Shown: positions 1 to 6,634, counted from the first letter of the stretch. The stretch is 14,116 bases of DNA from Parvibaculum sp040882025 (GCF_040882025.1 NZ_JBBECC010000166.1:1-14116), one strand, 5' to 3'. Numbers and translations: made by a program. Notes: generated by a model from the letters alone, not told the origin.

Positions 1-90
1 ACGTCTTTTCGGCACGTAAAAGCTGAAAAGAAGAAAGAAAGACGTGGATGACCCGCCACCTTGATTACAAAGGAGGGCCGGGTCATGACG
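1..90. repeat. Compound palindromic repeat, copy 1 (left edge cut)
   Basis: The 23-base block at 33-55 is identical to 198-220, and the 14-base block at 77-90 is identical to 226-239. Within the copy, ACGTCTT at 1-7 can pair with AAGACGT at 39-45. ATGACCCG at 48-55 can pair with CGGGTCAT at 79-86, around a 23-base loop that itself holds a CCTT/AAGG stem. The left arm begins at the window edge, so the unit probably starts outside. It resembles short intergenic palindromes common in alphaproteobacteria. Its function is unknown. Confidence 0.75.
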
Positions 91-170
91 AAAATGGGAG
101 AAAGTGCTGTGTCGCAAGTGGTTTGAATCAAACCCTGCTCTTCTTAACCGGACGGCAGTGGATTTATTCG

Positions 171-239
171 GGCCATCCACGTCTTTGCCATGAGCACGAA
201 AGAAAGACGTGGATGACCCGGACAAGCCGGGTCATGACG
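171..239. repeat. Compound palindromic repeat, copy 2
   Basis: CATCCACGTCTTT at 174-186 is the exact reverse complement of 203-215. ATGACCCGG at 213-221 is the exact reverse complement of 227-235, around the 5-base loop ACAAG. The two hairpins share the middle segment (213-215), so the GTGGATGACCC strand can pair left or right. The copy repeats the blocks of copy 1 with a 165-base offset for the first block and 149 for the second, because the loop in copy 1 is longer. A REP-like intergenic element is the most likely identity. Confidence 0.8.
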
Positions 240-313
240 TGTTTGGGTTTGGTGAACGCACCGTATTCGCTCCCGTAGCCATTCAACCGTACAGCCGTTG
301 GCTTTGAGCGCAA

Positions 314-342
314 TTGACTCGCGGCGCCTGCGGGTCTTAACT
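314..342 (+). promoter_or_regulatory. Candidate glyA promoter
   Basis: TTGACT at 314-319 matches the -35 consensus at five of six bases. After a 17-base spacer, TTAACT at 337-342 is a weak -10 box (three of six). Transcription would then start near 349, about 20 bases before the first riboswitch helix, which is a sensible layout. The -10 match is poor, so this is a suggestion resting mainly on the -35 box and on position. Confidence 0.35.
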
Positions 343-365
343 CCCTCCACTTCCGGTCGTACATA

Positions 366-446
366 TCCTCCGCGCGACTGGCGATATCAGATGGGTCACC
401 ATCGGGGAGCGCGGAGACTGGTCTTCAGCCGATCGCCTGGGCAGCA
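366..446 (+). ncRNA. ZTP riboswitch (pfl motif) controlling glyA
   Basis: The segment has the main parts of the ZTP/ZMP riboswitch. Helix P1 pairs 368-375 with 409-416. The 5' strand carries GACTGGCGA at 376-384. A short hairpin pairs GATGG (390-394) with CCATC (399-403), followed by GGGGAGCGCGG. The 3' subdomain has GCC at 428-430 pairing with GGC at 440-442 around CGCCTGGGC, the family's hallmark. GGCGA at 380-384 can form the pseudoknot with TCGCC at 433-437. The family senses ZTP or ZMP (AICAR ribotide), which accumulate when 10-formyl-tetrahydrofolate is low, and commonly precedes purine and one-carbon genes. The 3' pseudoknot strand is also the 5' arm of a terminator, so ligand binding should switch glyA on. 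Confidence 0.9.
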
Positions 447-477
447 CTTCAAGATGCTGGCCGGGCGTTTTTGTTTT
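434..477 (+). terminator. Riboswitch-controlled intrinsic terminator
   Basis: CGCCTGG (434-440) pairs with CCGGGCG (461-467) including one G-U pair. CAGCA (442-446) pairs with TGCTG (455-459), separated from the outer stem by a G-G mismatch, with an 8-base loop. The tract TTTTTGTTTT (468-477) follows directly. Bases 434-437 are also needed for the ZTP riboswitch pseudoknot, so the two folds exclude each other. This is the expression platform of the riboswitch, ending about 20 bases before the glyA start. Confidence 0.88.
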
Positions 478-498
478 CAGGCTCGAAGGAGACGACCC

Positions 499-1761
499 AT
501 GACCACCGCACCCGAACGCGCAAGGCTTGCGCAATCCGACAACGAGATTTTTCTGGCGCTGAAAGGCGAGGAGGCGCGGCAGCGCGCCGAGCTCGAACTG
601 ATCCCGTCGGAAAATTACGCCTTTCCCGAAGTGCTGACGCTGCTGGGTTCAGCCTTCACCAACAAATATTCGGAAGGCTATCCGGGCCGGCGCTATTATG
701 GCGGGCAGGAATTCACCGACCGTATCGAAAATCTCGCCCGCGACCGGGCCAAGGCGCTGTTCCGCGCCGAACACGCCAATGTGCAGCCCTTGTCGGGCTC
801 GCCGATGAACCAGGCGGTCTATCTGGGGCTGCTCGAGCCGGGCGACACGATTTTGGCGATGGACCTTTCCCATGGCGGGCATCTGACGCATGGGGCGCCG
901 GTAAGCCATATGGGCCGGATTTTCAATTTCGTGCGCTACAAGACCGATCCCGCGACCGGCGCCATCGATTTTGCGGCGCTGCGCGATGTTGCCCGCGCGA
1001 CGCAACCGAAGCTCGTCGTCTGCGGCTATTCCTCCTATCCGCGCGACTACGACTATGCCGATTTCCGCCGTGTGGCGGATGAGGTCGGCGCGCTCACCAT
1101 GGCCGATGTTTCGCATATCGGCGGGCTGATCGCGGCCGATGTCATGCGCAATCCGCTCGATGCCGGGTTCGACGTGATGACGACGACGACGCACAAGTCG
1201 ATGCGCGGTCCGCGCGGCGGGCTCATTCTGTGCAAGGAGAAGTTCGCGAAGAAGATCGACGCTTCGGTGTTTCCCGGATTGCAGGGCGGCCCGCATATGA
1301 ACCAGGTGGCGGCGACCGCGACGACGCTCCGCCTCGCGGCGATGCCCGCCTTCCAGGATTATGCGCGCGCGGTGCTGACCAACGCCAAGGCGCTGGCGGC
1401 CGCACTGAACGACCGGCAGGTAAAGCTCGTGACCGGCGGCACCGACAATCACCTGCTGGTGATCGACACCGTTCAGAGTTTCGGCATCGACGGGGCGAAG
1501 GCCGAAGCCGCGCTCGACCGCGTCGGTCTTACCGTCAACAAGCAGGTGATCCCCGACGACCCCCATCCGCCGATGCGGCCCTCGGGCCTGCGGCTCGGCA
1601 CGCCGGCGCCGACGACGCGCGGCATGGGGCAGGCGGAGATGCAAGAGATTGCCGCGATCATCGCGGAAACGCTGGCGGCGGCGGGCGATGCCGGCACCGA
1701 AACGAAGCTGGCGGCGCGCACCCATGCGCTGACGGCGAAATTTCCGGTGCCGGGACTTTAG
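499..1761 (+). CDS. glyA: Serine hydroxymethyltransferase (divergent GlyA)
   Basis: This PLP enzyme interconverts serine plus tetrahydrofolate with glycine plus 5,10-methylene-tetrahydrofolate in the cytosol. The 420-residue product has the usual length. Visible family motifs are LIPSENY, EGYPGRRYYGG, GDTILAMDLSHGGHLTHG and TTTTHKSMRGPRGG, with Lys233 as the PLP Schiff-base lysine, then PGLQGGPHMN and GLRLGTPAPTTRGM. Several positions differ from the E. coli-type enzyme: NVQPLSGSPMN in place of NVQPHSGSQAN, CGYSSYPRDYDY in the substrate loop region, and PHPPMRPSGLR near the C terminus. It therefore looks like a second SHMT subtype rather than the usual housekeeping copy. The ATG at 499 is chosen because AAGGAG lies at 486-491; longer reading frames upstream cross the riboswitch and terminator. 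Control by the ZTP riboswitch implies induction when folate one-carbon units are short. Its stop overlaps that of the convergent DUF72 gene by four bases. Confidence 0.95.
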   Translation: MTTAPERARLAQSDNEIFLALKGEEARQRAELELIPSENYAFPEVLTLLGSAFTNKYSEGYPGRRYYGGQEFTDRIENLARDRAKALFRAEHANVQPLSGSPMNQAVYLGLLEPGDTILAMDLSHGGHLTHGAPVSHMGRIFNFVRYKTDPATGAIDFAALRDVARATQPKLVVCGYSSYPRDYDYADFRRVADEVGALTMADVSHIGGLIAADVMRNPLDAGFDVMTTTTHKSMRGPRGGLILCKEKFAKKIDASVFPGLQGGPHMNQVAATATTLRLAAMPAFQDYARAVLTNAKALAAALNDRQVKLVTGGTDNHLLVIDTVQSFGIDGAKAEAALDRVGLTVNKQVIPDDPHPPMRPSGLRLGTPAPTTRGMGQAEMQEIAAIIAETLAAAGDAGTETKLAARTHALTAKFPVPGL

Positions 1762-2555
1762 CTTTTTACGCGATCCGCGATCGCCATGGCGGCATGGGGA
1801 TTGCGGACTTTCGCGCCGGCGATCACATAGAGGAAGACATCGCTGACGGGCACGGGCTTGCCCGGCGCAACGGCGTCGATCCCCTTCGGCACCTTGCCCG
1901 CCGCCCAGTCCTTCGCGCGCGCGGCCCAGCTGTCGACCGCCTTTTTCGAATAGCCGAGTTTTTCCTTCTCGTCCGTCCCCATGATACGGGCATAGACGAA
2001 GGGTGCGGTCACGTCGCCGATCTGCGGGTAATCGCTGTCCACCGCCGCGACCACGGCGATGCCATGCTTGCGCAGGAGTTCGATGAAGTCCTTCGTCCGG
2101 AAGCTTTCGTTTCGCACCTCGACCGCGTGACGTATGTCCAAGCCGCTGTATTTTTTCGGCAGCAGACCGAGAAATGCCTCGAAGTCCTCCGCATCGAATT
2201 TCTTCGTCGGCGCGAACTGCCAGTTGATCGGCCCGAGCTTCCCCTTCAACTCCGCCACGCCGCTTTCGAAGAATTTCTCGATGGAAGGCCCGGCCTCCGC
2301 CAATACGCGCCTGTTGCTTGCAAAGCGCGGGCCCTTCAGCGCGAAAACGAAATCGTCCGGGGTTTCGTCATGCCACTTGCGGAAGCTTTCCGGCTTCTGC
2401 GAGCCGTAATAGGTGCCGTTGATCTCGATGGTCGAGAGTTTCGAGCTCGCATATTCGAGCTCGCTCTTCTGCGTGATGCCTCGCGGATAGAAGGTGCCGC
2501 GCCACGGCTCGAAGACCCAGCCGCCGATCCCCACCCGGATTTTCCCGTCCGCCAT
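1758..2555 (-). CDS. DUF72 family protein
   Basis: The 265-residue product matches the DUF72 family (YecE-like, predicted TIM-barrel fold, biochemical role not settled). Seen motifs are RVGIGGWVFEPWRGTFYP at the N terminus, LSTIEINGTYYGSQ, FALKGPRFASNRR, and AVEVRNESF in place of the more usual VEFRHxSW. The length is typical and there is no signal peptide. The ATG at 2555 is preferred because it begins right at the conserved RVGIGGW strand. A TTG twelve codons upstream (2591) would add only an unconserved leader. The gene converges on glyA with a 4-base overlap of stop codons, and it follows the tetR-like gene on the same strand after a 92-base gap. A shared transcript with the regulator is possible but not shown. 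Confidence 0.85.
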   Translation of the reverse strand: MADGKIRVGIGGWVFEPWRGTFYPRGITQKSELEYASSKLSTIEINGTYYGSQKPESFRKWHDETPDDFVFALKGPRFASNRRVLAEAGPSIEKFFESGVAELKGKLGPINWQFAPTKKFDAEDFEAFLGLLPKKYSGLDIRHAVEVRNESFRTKDFIELLRKHGIAVVAAVDSDYPQIGDVTAPFVYARIMGTDEKEKLGYSKKAVDSWAARAKDWAAGKVPKGIDAVAPGKPVPVSDVFLYVIAGAKVRNPHAAMAIADRVKS

Positions 2556-2647
2556 ACCGGAACTCTCTTGTGCAAGGCCTGTAGCCGACAAGCGGAAACT
2601 CTAGGCAGGCACACGGAACGCGGCAAGCCACTTCCGGACCCGGCATC

Positions 2648-3268
2648 TCATTTCCCGAGCATGCCGCCAAGTTCGCCCTGCAGCATGCGGCGATACTCCG
2701 CCATCAGCCGGTCGCCTTCCTTGCGGTCGACGGCGATCGCGAGGCGGACGGCGGCGCCCGTCAGTTGCATCGTCAGGAAGCAGACGGTTTCGAAACGCGC
2801 GCGTTCCTTGCGCGGCACCAGATGTTTCAGCGCGTCGGCGACGACGCGTGCATTGGCGCGGCTGTCCTCGATGTCGAGCGCCTGCAGCGCCTTGTCCGAC
2901 TGCGTGCCCGACCAGATGTCGCGCACCACCGGCTCGTCGAGAAACATCGCATAATAGTCCTGAAGCAACCGATCCATGCGGGCAAGCGCTTCTTCGCGCG
3001 TTGCGACGTCCGCCAGAGTTTCGGCGATGCCGGCGCGAACGCGCTCGGTGATACGCTCGGCCAGAGTCTGCAGGATCGCCGCCTTGTCGGGAAAATACTG
3101 GTAGAGCGAGCCGATGGGGACGCCCGCGCGCTCGGCCACTTCGGTCATCCTGACGGCGTCGCTGCCGGTTTCGGCAATCAGATCGCTGGCGGCCGCCAGA
3201 ATCCGCTCCACCCGCTCAAGGGCGCGGGCCTGGGTCGGCCTTCGGCGGAGGGCTGCGACATCGTTCAT
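2648..3268 (-). CDS. TetR-family transcriptional regulator
   Basis: The 206-residue product has a typical TetR N-terminal DNA-binding domain (about residues 12-62). MTEVAERAGVPIGSLYQYFP is the helix-turn-helix, with the diagnostic G-SLYQYF-DK signature. The C-terminal part is helical, hydrophobic and of typical size, as expected for a ligand-binding and dimer domain; the ligand cannot be read from sequence. The ATG at 3268 is chosen since GGGA lies a few bases upstream. An in-frame ATG at 3322 would place the start inside the repeated operator-like segment. The gene is divergent from the flavin monooxygenase-dehydrogenase pair with a 98-base gap, so it probably represses that pair and itself, responding to their substrate. 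Confidence 0.9.
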   Translation of the reverse strand: MNDVAALRRRPTQARALERVERILAAASDLIAETGSDAVRMTEVAERAGVPIGSLYQYFPDKAAILQTLAERITERVRAGIAETLADVATREEALARMDRLLQDYYAMFLDEPVVRDIWSGTQSDKALQALDIEDSRANARVVADALKHLVPRKERARFETVCFLTMQLTGAAVRLAIAVDRKEGDRLMAEYRRMLQGELGGMLGK

Positions 3269-3303
3269 TTTGGTTCCCGGTTTCACTTTGCGCTTGCGCG
3301 TAA

Positions 3304-3350
3304 AAATATGAGGGTTTATCACTTATCACAAATATGAGGATTATTCACTT
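3304..3350. promoter_or_regulatory. Direct-repeat operator candidate for the TetR regulator
   Basis: Two 21-base copies, 3304-3324 and 3330-3350, share 18 of 21 bases. Both begin AAATATGAGG and end TCACTT, with start-to-start spacing of 26 bases. They are AT-rich in a GC-rich window and fill the gap between divergent tetR-like and monooxygenase genes. This is the natural place for TetR binding and for both promoters. TetR sites are usually inverted rather than direct repeats, so each copy may hold one imperfect site, possibly bound by two dimers. No convincing -35/-10 pair could be chosen. Confidence 0.6.
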
Positions 3351-3366
3351 TACTCGGGAGAGCGGG

Positions 3367-4710
3367 ATGATCGAGACCGGACGCATTTGTGTCGTCGGCG
3401 GCGGACCGGCGGGGCTCAGCCTTGCGCGGACCTTTCTGCGCCACGGCATTCCCTTCGACGTCTATGAGCGGCATTCCGATGTCGGCGGCTTGTGGGACCG
3501 CAGCAATCCCGGCTCGCCGGTTTACGATTCGGCGCATTTCATTTCGTCGAAAACCCAGTCGCATTATCACGACTTCCCGATGCCCGAGAGCTATCCCGAT
3601 TATCCGTCGGGGCGGCAGATCCATGGCTATATGCGCGGTTTCGCCGATGCCTACGGGTTGCGCGGCCATATCCGTTTCGGCATGTCGGTCGACAAGACCG
3701 AGCTGCAGCCGGACGGCAGCTGGCAGGTGACACTTTCGAGCGGCGAGACGAAACGCTACGGTGCGCTTGTCTGCGCGAACGGCACCAACTGGCATCCCTC
3801 GATGCCGGAATATCCGGGCACCTTCACCGGCGAGATGCGCCACGCGGTCAGCTTCCGTTCGATGGACGAGTTCAAGGGCAAGCGCGTTCTCATCATCGGC
3901 GCCGGCAATTCGGGTTGCGACATCGCCTGCGACGCGGCGAAAGCCGCCGACAAGGCGTTCATCAGCCTGCGCCGCGGCTATCACTTCCTGCCGAAGCATC
4001 TTTTCGGCATGCCGGCCGACGTCTTCGCGCATGAGGGGCCGCATCTGCCGATGTGGCTGACGCAGCGCATATTCGGCGTCATTCTGCGCCTTCTCAATGG
4101 CGACCTGACGCGGCTCGGATTGCAGAAGCCCGACCACCGGCTCTTCGAGACGCATCCGATCCTCAACACGCAGTTGCTGCATTATCTCGCGCATGGCGAC
4201 ATAGCGGCGAAGCGCGACGTGGCGCGGTTCGAGGGCAAGACCGTTCACTTCAAGGACGGTTCGTCGGAAGAGATCGACCTCATCATCTGCGCCACCGGCT
4301 ATACCTGGAAAGTGCCTTATGTCGACCCCGCCCTCTTCTCGTGGAAAGGCGGCAAGCCCGACCTCTACATGAACCTTTTCAGCCGCACGCAGCCGACGCT
4401 TTACGGGCTCGGCTTCATGGAAACCAATGGCGGCGCCTACAAGCTCTTCGACGAGATGGCCGACCTGATCGCCCGCACGATCATGGCACGGGCGGAAGGC
4501 AACGCCGCGCTCGACAAGCTGATTGCAACCGACAGGCCCGATCTTACCGGCGGCATCAAATTCGTCGGCTCGGACCGTCACGCCACCTATGTCGAGATCG
4601 ACGCCTATCGCAAGCAGATGACCCGCATCCGCAAGCGCTTCGGCTGGCCGGCGCTGGAGGACGGGTGTTTCGATGCGTTGCGCGCGGATGCAAAGCGGGA
4701 CGCCGCGTGA
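3367..4710 (+). CDS. Class B flavin monooxygenase (FMO/Baeyer-Villiger type)
   Basis: The 447-residue enzyme should use FAD, NADPH and O2 to insert oxygen into a ketone, aldehyde or heteroatom substrate. It shows the FAD-binding GGGPAG (residues 11-16) after RICVV, the FMO fingerprint F-x-G-x3-H-x3-F as FTGEMRHAVSF (153-163), the NADPH-binding GAGNSG (178-183) and the ICATGY motif (ATGY at 309-312). These place it in the class B flavoprotein monooxygenases. The true substrate cannot be told: the length suits FMO-like enzymes, while classic Baeyer-Villiger enzymes are often about 500-550 residues. The ATG at 3367 is chosen because GGGAG lies six bases upstream; an in-frame ATG at 3334 sits inside the operator-like repeat. 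Its TGA overlaps the GTG of the downstream dehydrogenase, so translation is probably coupled. The divergent TetR gene probably controls it. Confidence 0.9.
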   Translation: MIETGRICVVGGGPAGLSLARTFLRHGIPFDVYERHSDVGGLWDRSNPGSPVYDSAHFISSKTQSHYHDFPMPESYPDYPSGRQIHGYMRGFADAYGLRGHIRFGMSVDKTELQPDGSWQVTLSSGETKRYGALVCANGTNWHPSMPEYPGTFTGEMRHAVSFRSMDEFKGKRVLIIGAGNSGCDIACDAAKAADKAFISLRRGYHFLPKHLFGMPADVFAHEGPHLPMWLTQRIFGVILRLLNGDLTRLGLQKPDHRLFETHPILNTQLLHYLAHGDIAAKRDVARFEGKTVHFKDGSSEEIDLIICATGYTWKVPYVDPALFSWKGGKPDLYMNLFSRTQPTLYGLGFMETNGGAYKLFDEMADLIARTIMARAEGNAALDKLIATDRPDLTGGIKFVGSDRHATYVEIDAYRKQMTRIRKRFGWPALEDGCFDALRADAKRDAA

Positions 4711-5528
4711 CAACGATACCGAAAGCGCTCGTCACCGGTGCGGGTGGCGGCATCGGCACGGCCATCTCCCGCGCGCTTGACGGGCGCGGCTACCGGCTCG
4801 TTCTCGTCGACCGCGACATGGGCCTTCTCGATGCGGCGGCGGCAGGGCTGAAGACACGGCCCGAGAAACTCACCTGCGATCTTTCGGCGCGCGACAGCGT
4901 CGAGGCGCTTTGCGCGGCGATTGCGCGGGATCACGCCGATCTCGACATTCTGATCAACAATGCCGGTATCGGCATACCGGGCGCCGTTGCCGATGTCGAT
5001 CAGGCGCTTCTCGACCGTCATCTCGAGATCAATCTGCGCGCGCCTGTGCGCCTGATGCGGGCCGTCGCGCCGCAAATGATCGCGCGGGGACGCGGAGCCA
5101 TGGTCGCCACCGTTTCGCTCGGCGGCGTCATCTCGCTGAAGGACAGCGCGATCTATTCGGCGTCGAAATTCGGCTTGCGCGGTTTCCTTGCCGGCTTTCA
5201 TCAGGAGATGGCCGCGCATGGCGTCAAAGTGTCGGGCGTCTATCCGGCGGCGGTCGACACGCCGATGCTGCATCACGAGGCGCTGCACGGCGGCTCGGTG
5301 CTGAATTTCATCGACAAGGTGATGACGCCGGAGGACGTGGCGGCCGCCACGCTCAAGGCCATCGATACAGGGAAACTCGAAGTCTATGTGCCCTGGAGTG
5401 CCAGCCTCCTCGCGCGCTTCTTCGGCACCTTCCCCTGGATGATCAAGCCGCTGCTGCCGCTGATGGAAAAGATCGGCGAGAAGGGCCGCCTGAAATTCAT
5501 CGCGCGCAAGGGCTTCTCAGCCGAGTAG
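4707..5528 (+). CDS. Short-chain dehydrogenase/reductase
   Basis: The 273-residue protein is a classical SDR, an NAD(P)(H)-dependent oxidoreductase of an alcohol or carbonyl group. It shows the cofactor motif TGAGGGIG (residues 10-17), NNAG (84-87), and the full tetrad Asn109, Ser137, Tyr150 and Lys154 (YSASK). D34-like acidic residues after the second strand (VLVDRD) suggest an NAD(H) preference; this is inference. The C-terminal 40 residues are hydrophobic and basic (LLARFFGTFPWMIKPLLPLM), hinting at membrane contact. It starts with GTG at 4707, overlapping the monooxygenase stop as GTGA, with GCGGGA six bases upstream. Tight coupling suggests the two enzymes act on one pathway, for example alcohol to ketone and then oxygenation, or reduction of a product. 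The 3' end overlaps the opposing small gene by 12 bases. Confidence 0.92.
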   Translation: MTTIPKALVTGAGGGIGTAISRALDGRGYRLVLVDRDMGLLDAAAAGLKTRPEKLTCDLSARDSVEALCAAIARDHADLDILINNAGIGIPGAVADVDQALLDRHLEINLRAPVRLMRAVAPQMIARGRGAMVATVSLGGVISLKDSAIYSASKFGLRGFLAGFHQEMAAHGVKVSGVYPAAVDTPMLHHEALHGGSVLNFIDKVMTPEDVAAATLKAIDTGKLEVYVPWSASLLARFFGTFPWMIKPLLPLMEKIGEKGRLKFIARKGFSAE

Positions 5529-5771
5529 CGGCCGGCCGCGGATCAGCGCGCGGCCCGCGGGTGTCAACCGGATCATGGTCGTGTCGCCGCGGCGTTCCCG
5601 CACGAGGAGCCTCCGGTCTATCGCTTCCTCCCAGACGGAAAGCAAAGGACAATATGTGGACCAGCTTTCCATGACCTCGGCATAGCTTCTCTCGCCGGCG
5701 GCGACCCATTCCACGAAATCGCCGACAAGGTCGTCCATAATATGAAGGCGGCCGTTTTCCATTGTCGTCAT
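5517..5771 (-). CDS. Small conserved-looking hypothetical protein, winged-helix-like
   Basis: The 84-residue product is soluble, without a signal peptide or membrane segment. The segment LVGDFVEWVAAGERSYAEVMESWSTYCP recalls a small family I associate with Rhizobiales and relatives, but this is recollection, not a search. The C-terminal part (WEEAIDRRLLVRERRGDTTMIRLTPAGRALI) looks like the wing and last helix of a winged-helix fold, since LTPAGRALI ends many MarR/PadR-like domains. The ATG at 5771 has GGGGTGA just upstream and lies four bases after the permease stop, so translational coupling with the permease is likely. A TTG at 5786 would overlap the permease and is less likely. The 3' end overlaps the dehydrogenase by 12 bases. 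Function unknown; a small DNA-binding role is possible. Confidence 0.7.
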   Translation of the reverse strand: MTTMENGRLHIMDDLVGDFVEWVAAGERSYAEVMESWSTYCPLLSVWEEAIDRRLLVRERRGDTTMIRLTPAGRALIRGRPLLG

Positions 5772-5775
5772 GGCA

Positions 5776-6528
5776 TCACCCCGCAAGCAGCATCAGGCCG
5801 CGCGCGATCAATATGGCGCCGAGCACGAAGAGGATATAGCGGCTCCAGCTCTTGAACTGGCCGTCATTCAAGCGGTCGAGCGCCATCTTGCCGAGGGTCG
5901 TGCCGAGCATGGCGAGCGGCGCGACCATGACATAGACCCACCAGGGCAACCCGGCTTCGGGCAGAAGATGCGCGGCGAGTACACCGAAATAAAGCAGCTT
6001 CGACAGGTGCTGCAGCGTTTGCGTCACGGCCTTGGTGGCGACGATCTGGTGGCGCGTCAGCGGGCTCCGCACGAAAAACACATCGAGGATCGGGCCGGCA
6101 ACGCCTGCCGTCAGCGTCAGCGCCGTGACGACGAAGCCGCAGATGGGCGCAACAAAGGGTTTCGTGATGTCGAGGCCCCAGCTCGCCGGAATCGAGAAAG
6201 CGATGAAGGGGATTGCGCCCAGTACCAGCAGCACCGTCGCCTCGTCGGGAACGAAGCTCACCACCATGAAGAGCGCCAGCGCGACGGCGGCGCCGGCCAT
6301 GTTGGTGGCGACCAGCGGCCAGACGATGTCATTGCGGTTGATGACGGCGCGGTAGCCGTTGGACACAGCCTGTGTCACGCCATGCAGCATCATCGCCGCG
6401 CCGACCGGGAAGGCGATGACGAGAAAGCCCATCAACACCATGCCGCCCGCCATGCCGAAAATGCCGGACAGCGTCGCCGTGACGACGACGACCAGGCCGA
6501 GGGTCAGGGTCATGGGAAGGGTCAGCAT
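5776..6528 (-). CDS. TauE/SafE (DUF81) family membrane permease
   Basis: The 250-residue protein is almost wholly hydrophobic with about eight membrane segments. The N-terminal GIFGMAGGMVLMGFL and the internal TAGVAGPILDVFF followed by ATKAVTQ are the two half-repeat signatures of the TauE/SafE (sulfite/anion exporter) family. Members move anions such as sulfite, sulfonates or organic acids across the inner membrane; the substrate here is not readable. The first repeat has GMAGG in place of the common GxGGG. GGAG lies eight bases before the ATG at 6528. It is divergent from a LysR gene across a 106-base gap and is followed four bases later by the small hypothetical gene, so it is probably LysR-controlled and co-transcribed with that gene. 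Confidence 0.88.
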   Translation of the reverse strand: MLTLPMTLTLGLVVVVTATLSGIFGMAGGMVLMGFLVIAFPVGAAMMLHGVTQAVSNGYRAVINRNDIVWPLVATNMAGAAVALALFMVVSFVPDEATVLLVLGAIPFIAFSIPASWGLDITKPFVAPICGFVVTALTLTAGVAGPILDVFFVRSPLTRHQIVATKAVTQTLQHLSKLLYFGVLAAHLLPEAGLPWWVYVMVAPLAMLGTTLGKMALDRLNDGQFKSWSRYILFVLGAILIARGLMLLAG

Positions 6529-6553
6529 CTTTTCGCTCCGGTCTTTATGTGTT

Positions 6554-6629
6554 CAGATCAAGCAAGATGATCTCTAAAATGTCCCAGATCAAATCAGTTT
6601 TCCTGACTCTTTATGTGATTTATACTCAC
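6554..6629. promoter_or_regulatory. LysR-type operator region between permease and regulator
   Basis: GTGA-N7-TCAC at 6615-6629 is an exact dyad with the T-N11-A core (T6616 to A6628) typical of LysR binding sites; it sits five bases before the lysR start, suggesting autoregulation. GATCT (6569-6573) and AGATC (6586-6590) form a second, wider dyad, and CAGATCAA occurs twice (6554-6561 and 6585-6592). The gap is AT-rich compared with its surroundings. No firm -35/-10 pair could be chosen. Confidence 0.55.
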
Positions 6630-6634
6630 AAGCC

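Larger units (their letters stand above)
1..498. other. Non-coding region upstream of glyA
   Basis: No gene is supported in these 498 bases. The left half carries two copies of a compound palindromic repeat. The stretch 240-313 shows nothing recognisable. From about 314 onward there is a possible promoter, then a ZTP riboswitch, a terminator hairpin and the glyA ribosome binding site. Open frames that cross the region have no start signal and run through structured RNA elements, so they are not called. Confidence 0.8.

Noticed and set aside
48..278. 76-codon open frame across the palindromic repeats
   Set aside because: Its sequence is made of the repeats themselves and no ribosome binding site is present.
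298..498. N-terminal extension of glyA to an upstream ATG
   Set aside because: It would translate through the riboswitch and terminator; the ATG at 499 has AAGGAG and matches the family start.
649..1725. 358-codon open frame antisense to glyA
   Set aside because: Shadow of a GC-rich gene; the product is Arg/Gly/His-rich without any motif.
1770..1784. GCGATC-CGC-GATCGC hairpin after glyA as a terminator
   Set aside because: No T-tract follows on either strand and it lies within the DUF72 gene.
3319..4713. 464-codon open frame antisense to the monooxygenase
   Set aside because: Low-complexity product without motifs; it mirrors a clearly real gene and would run through the operator region.
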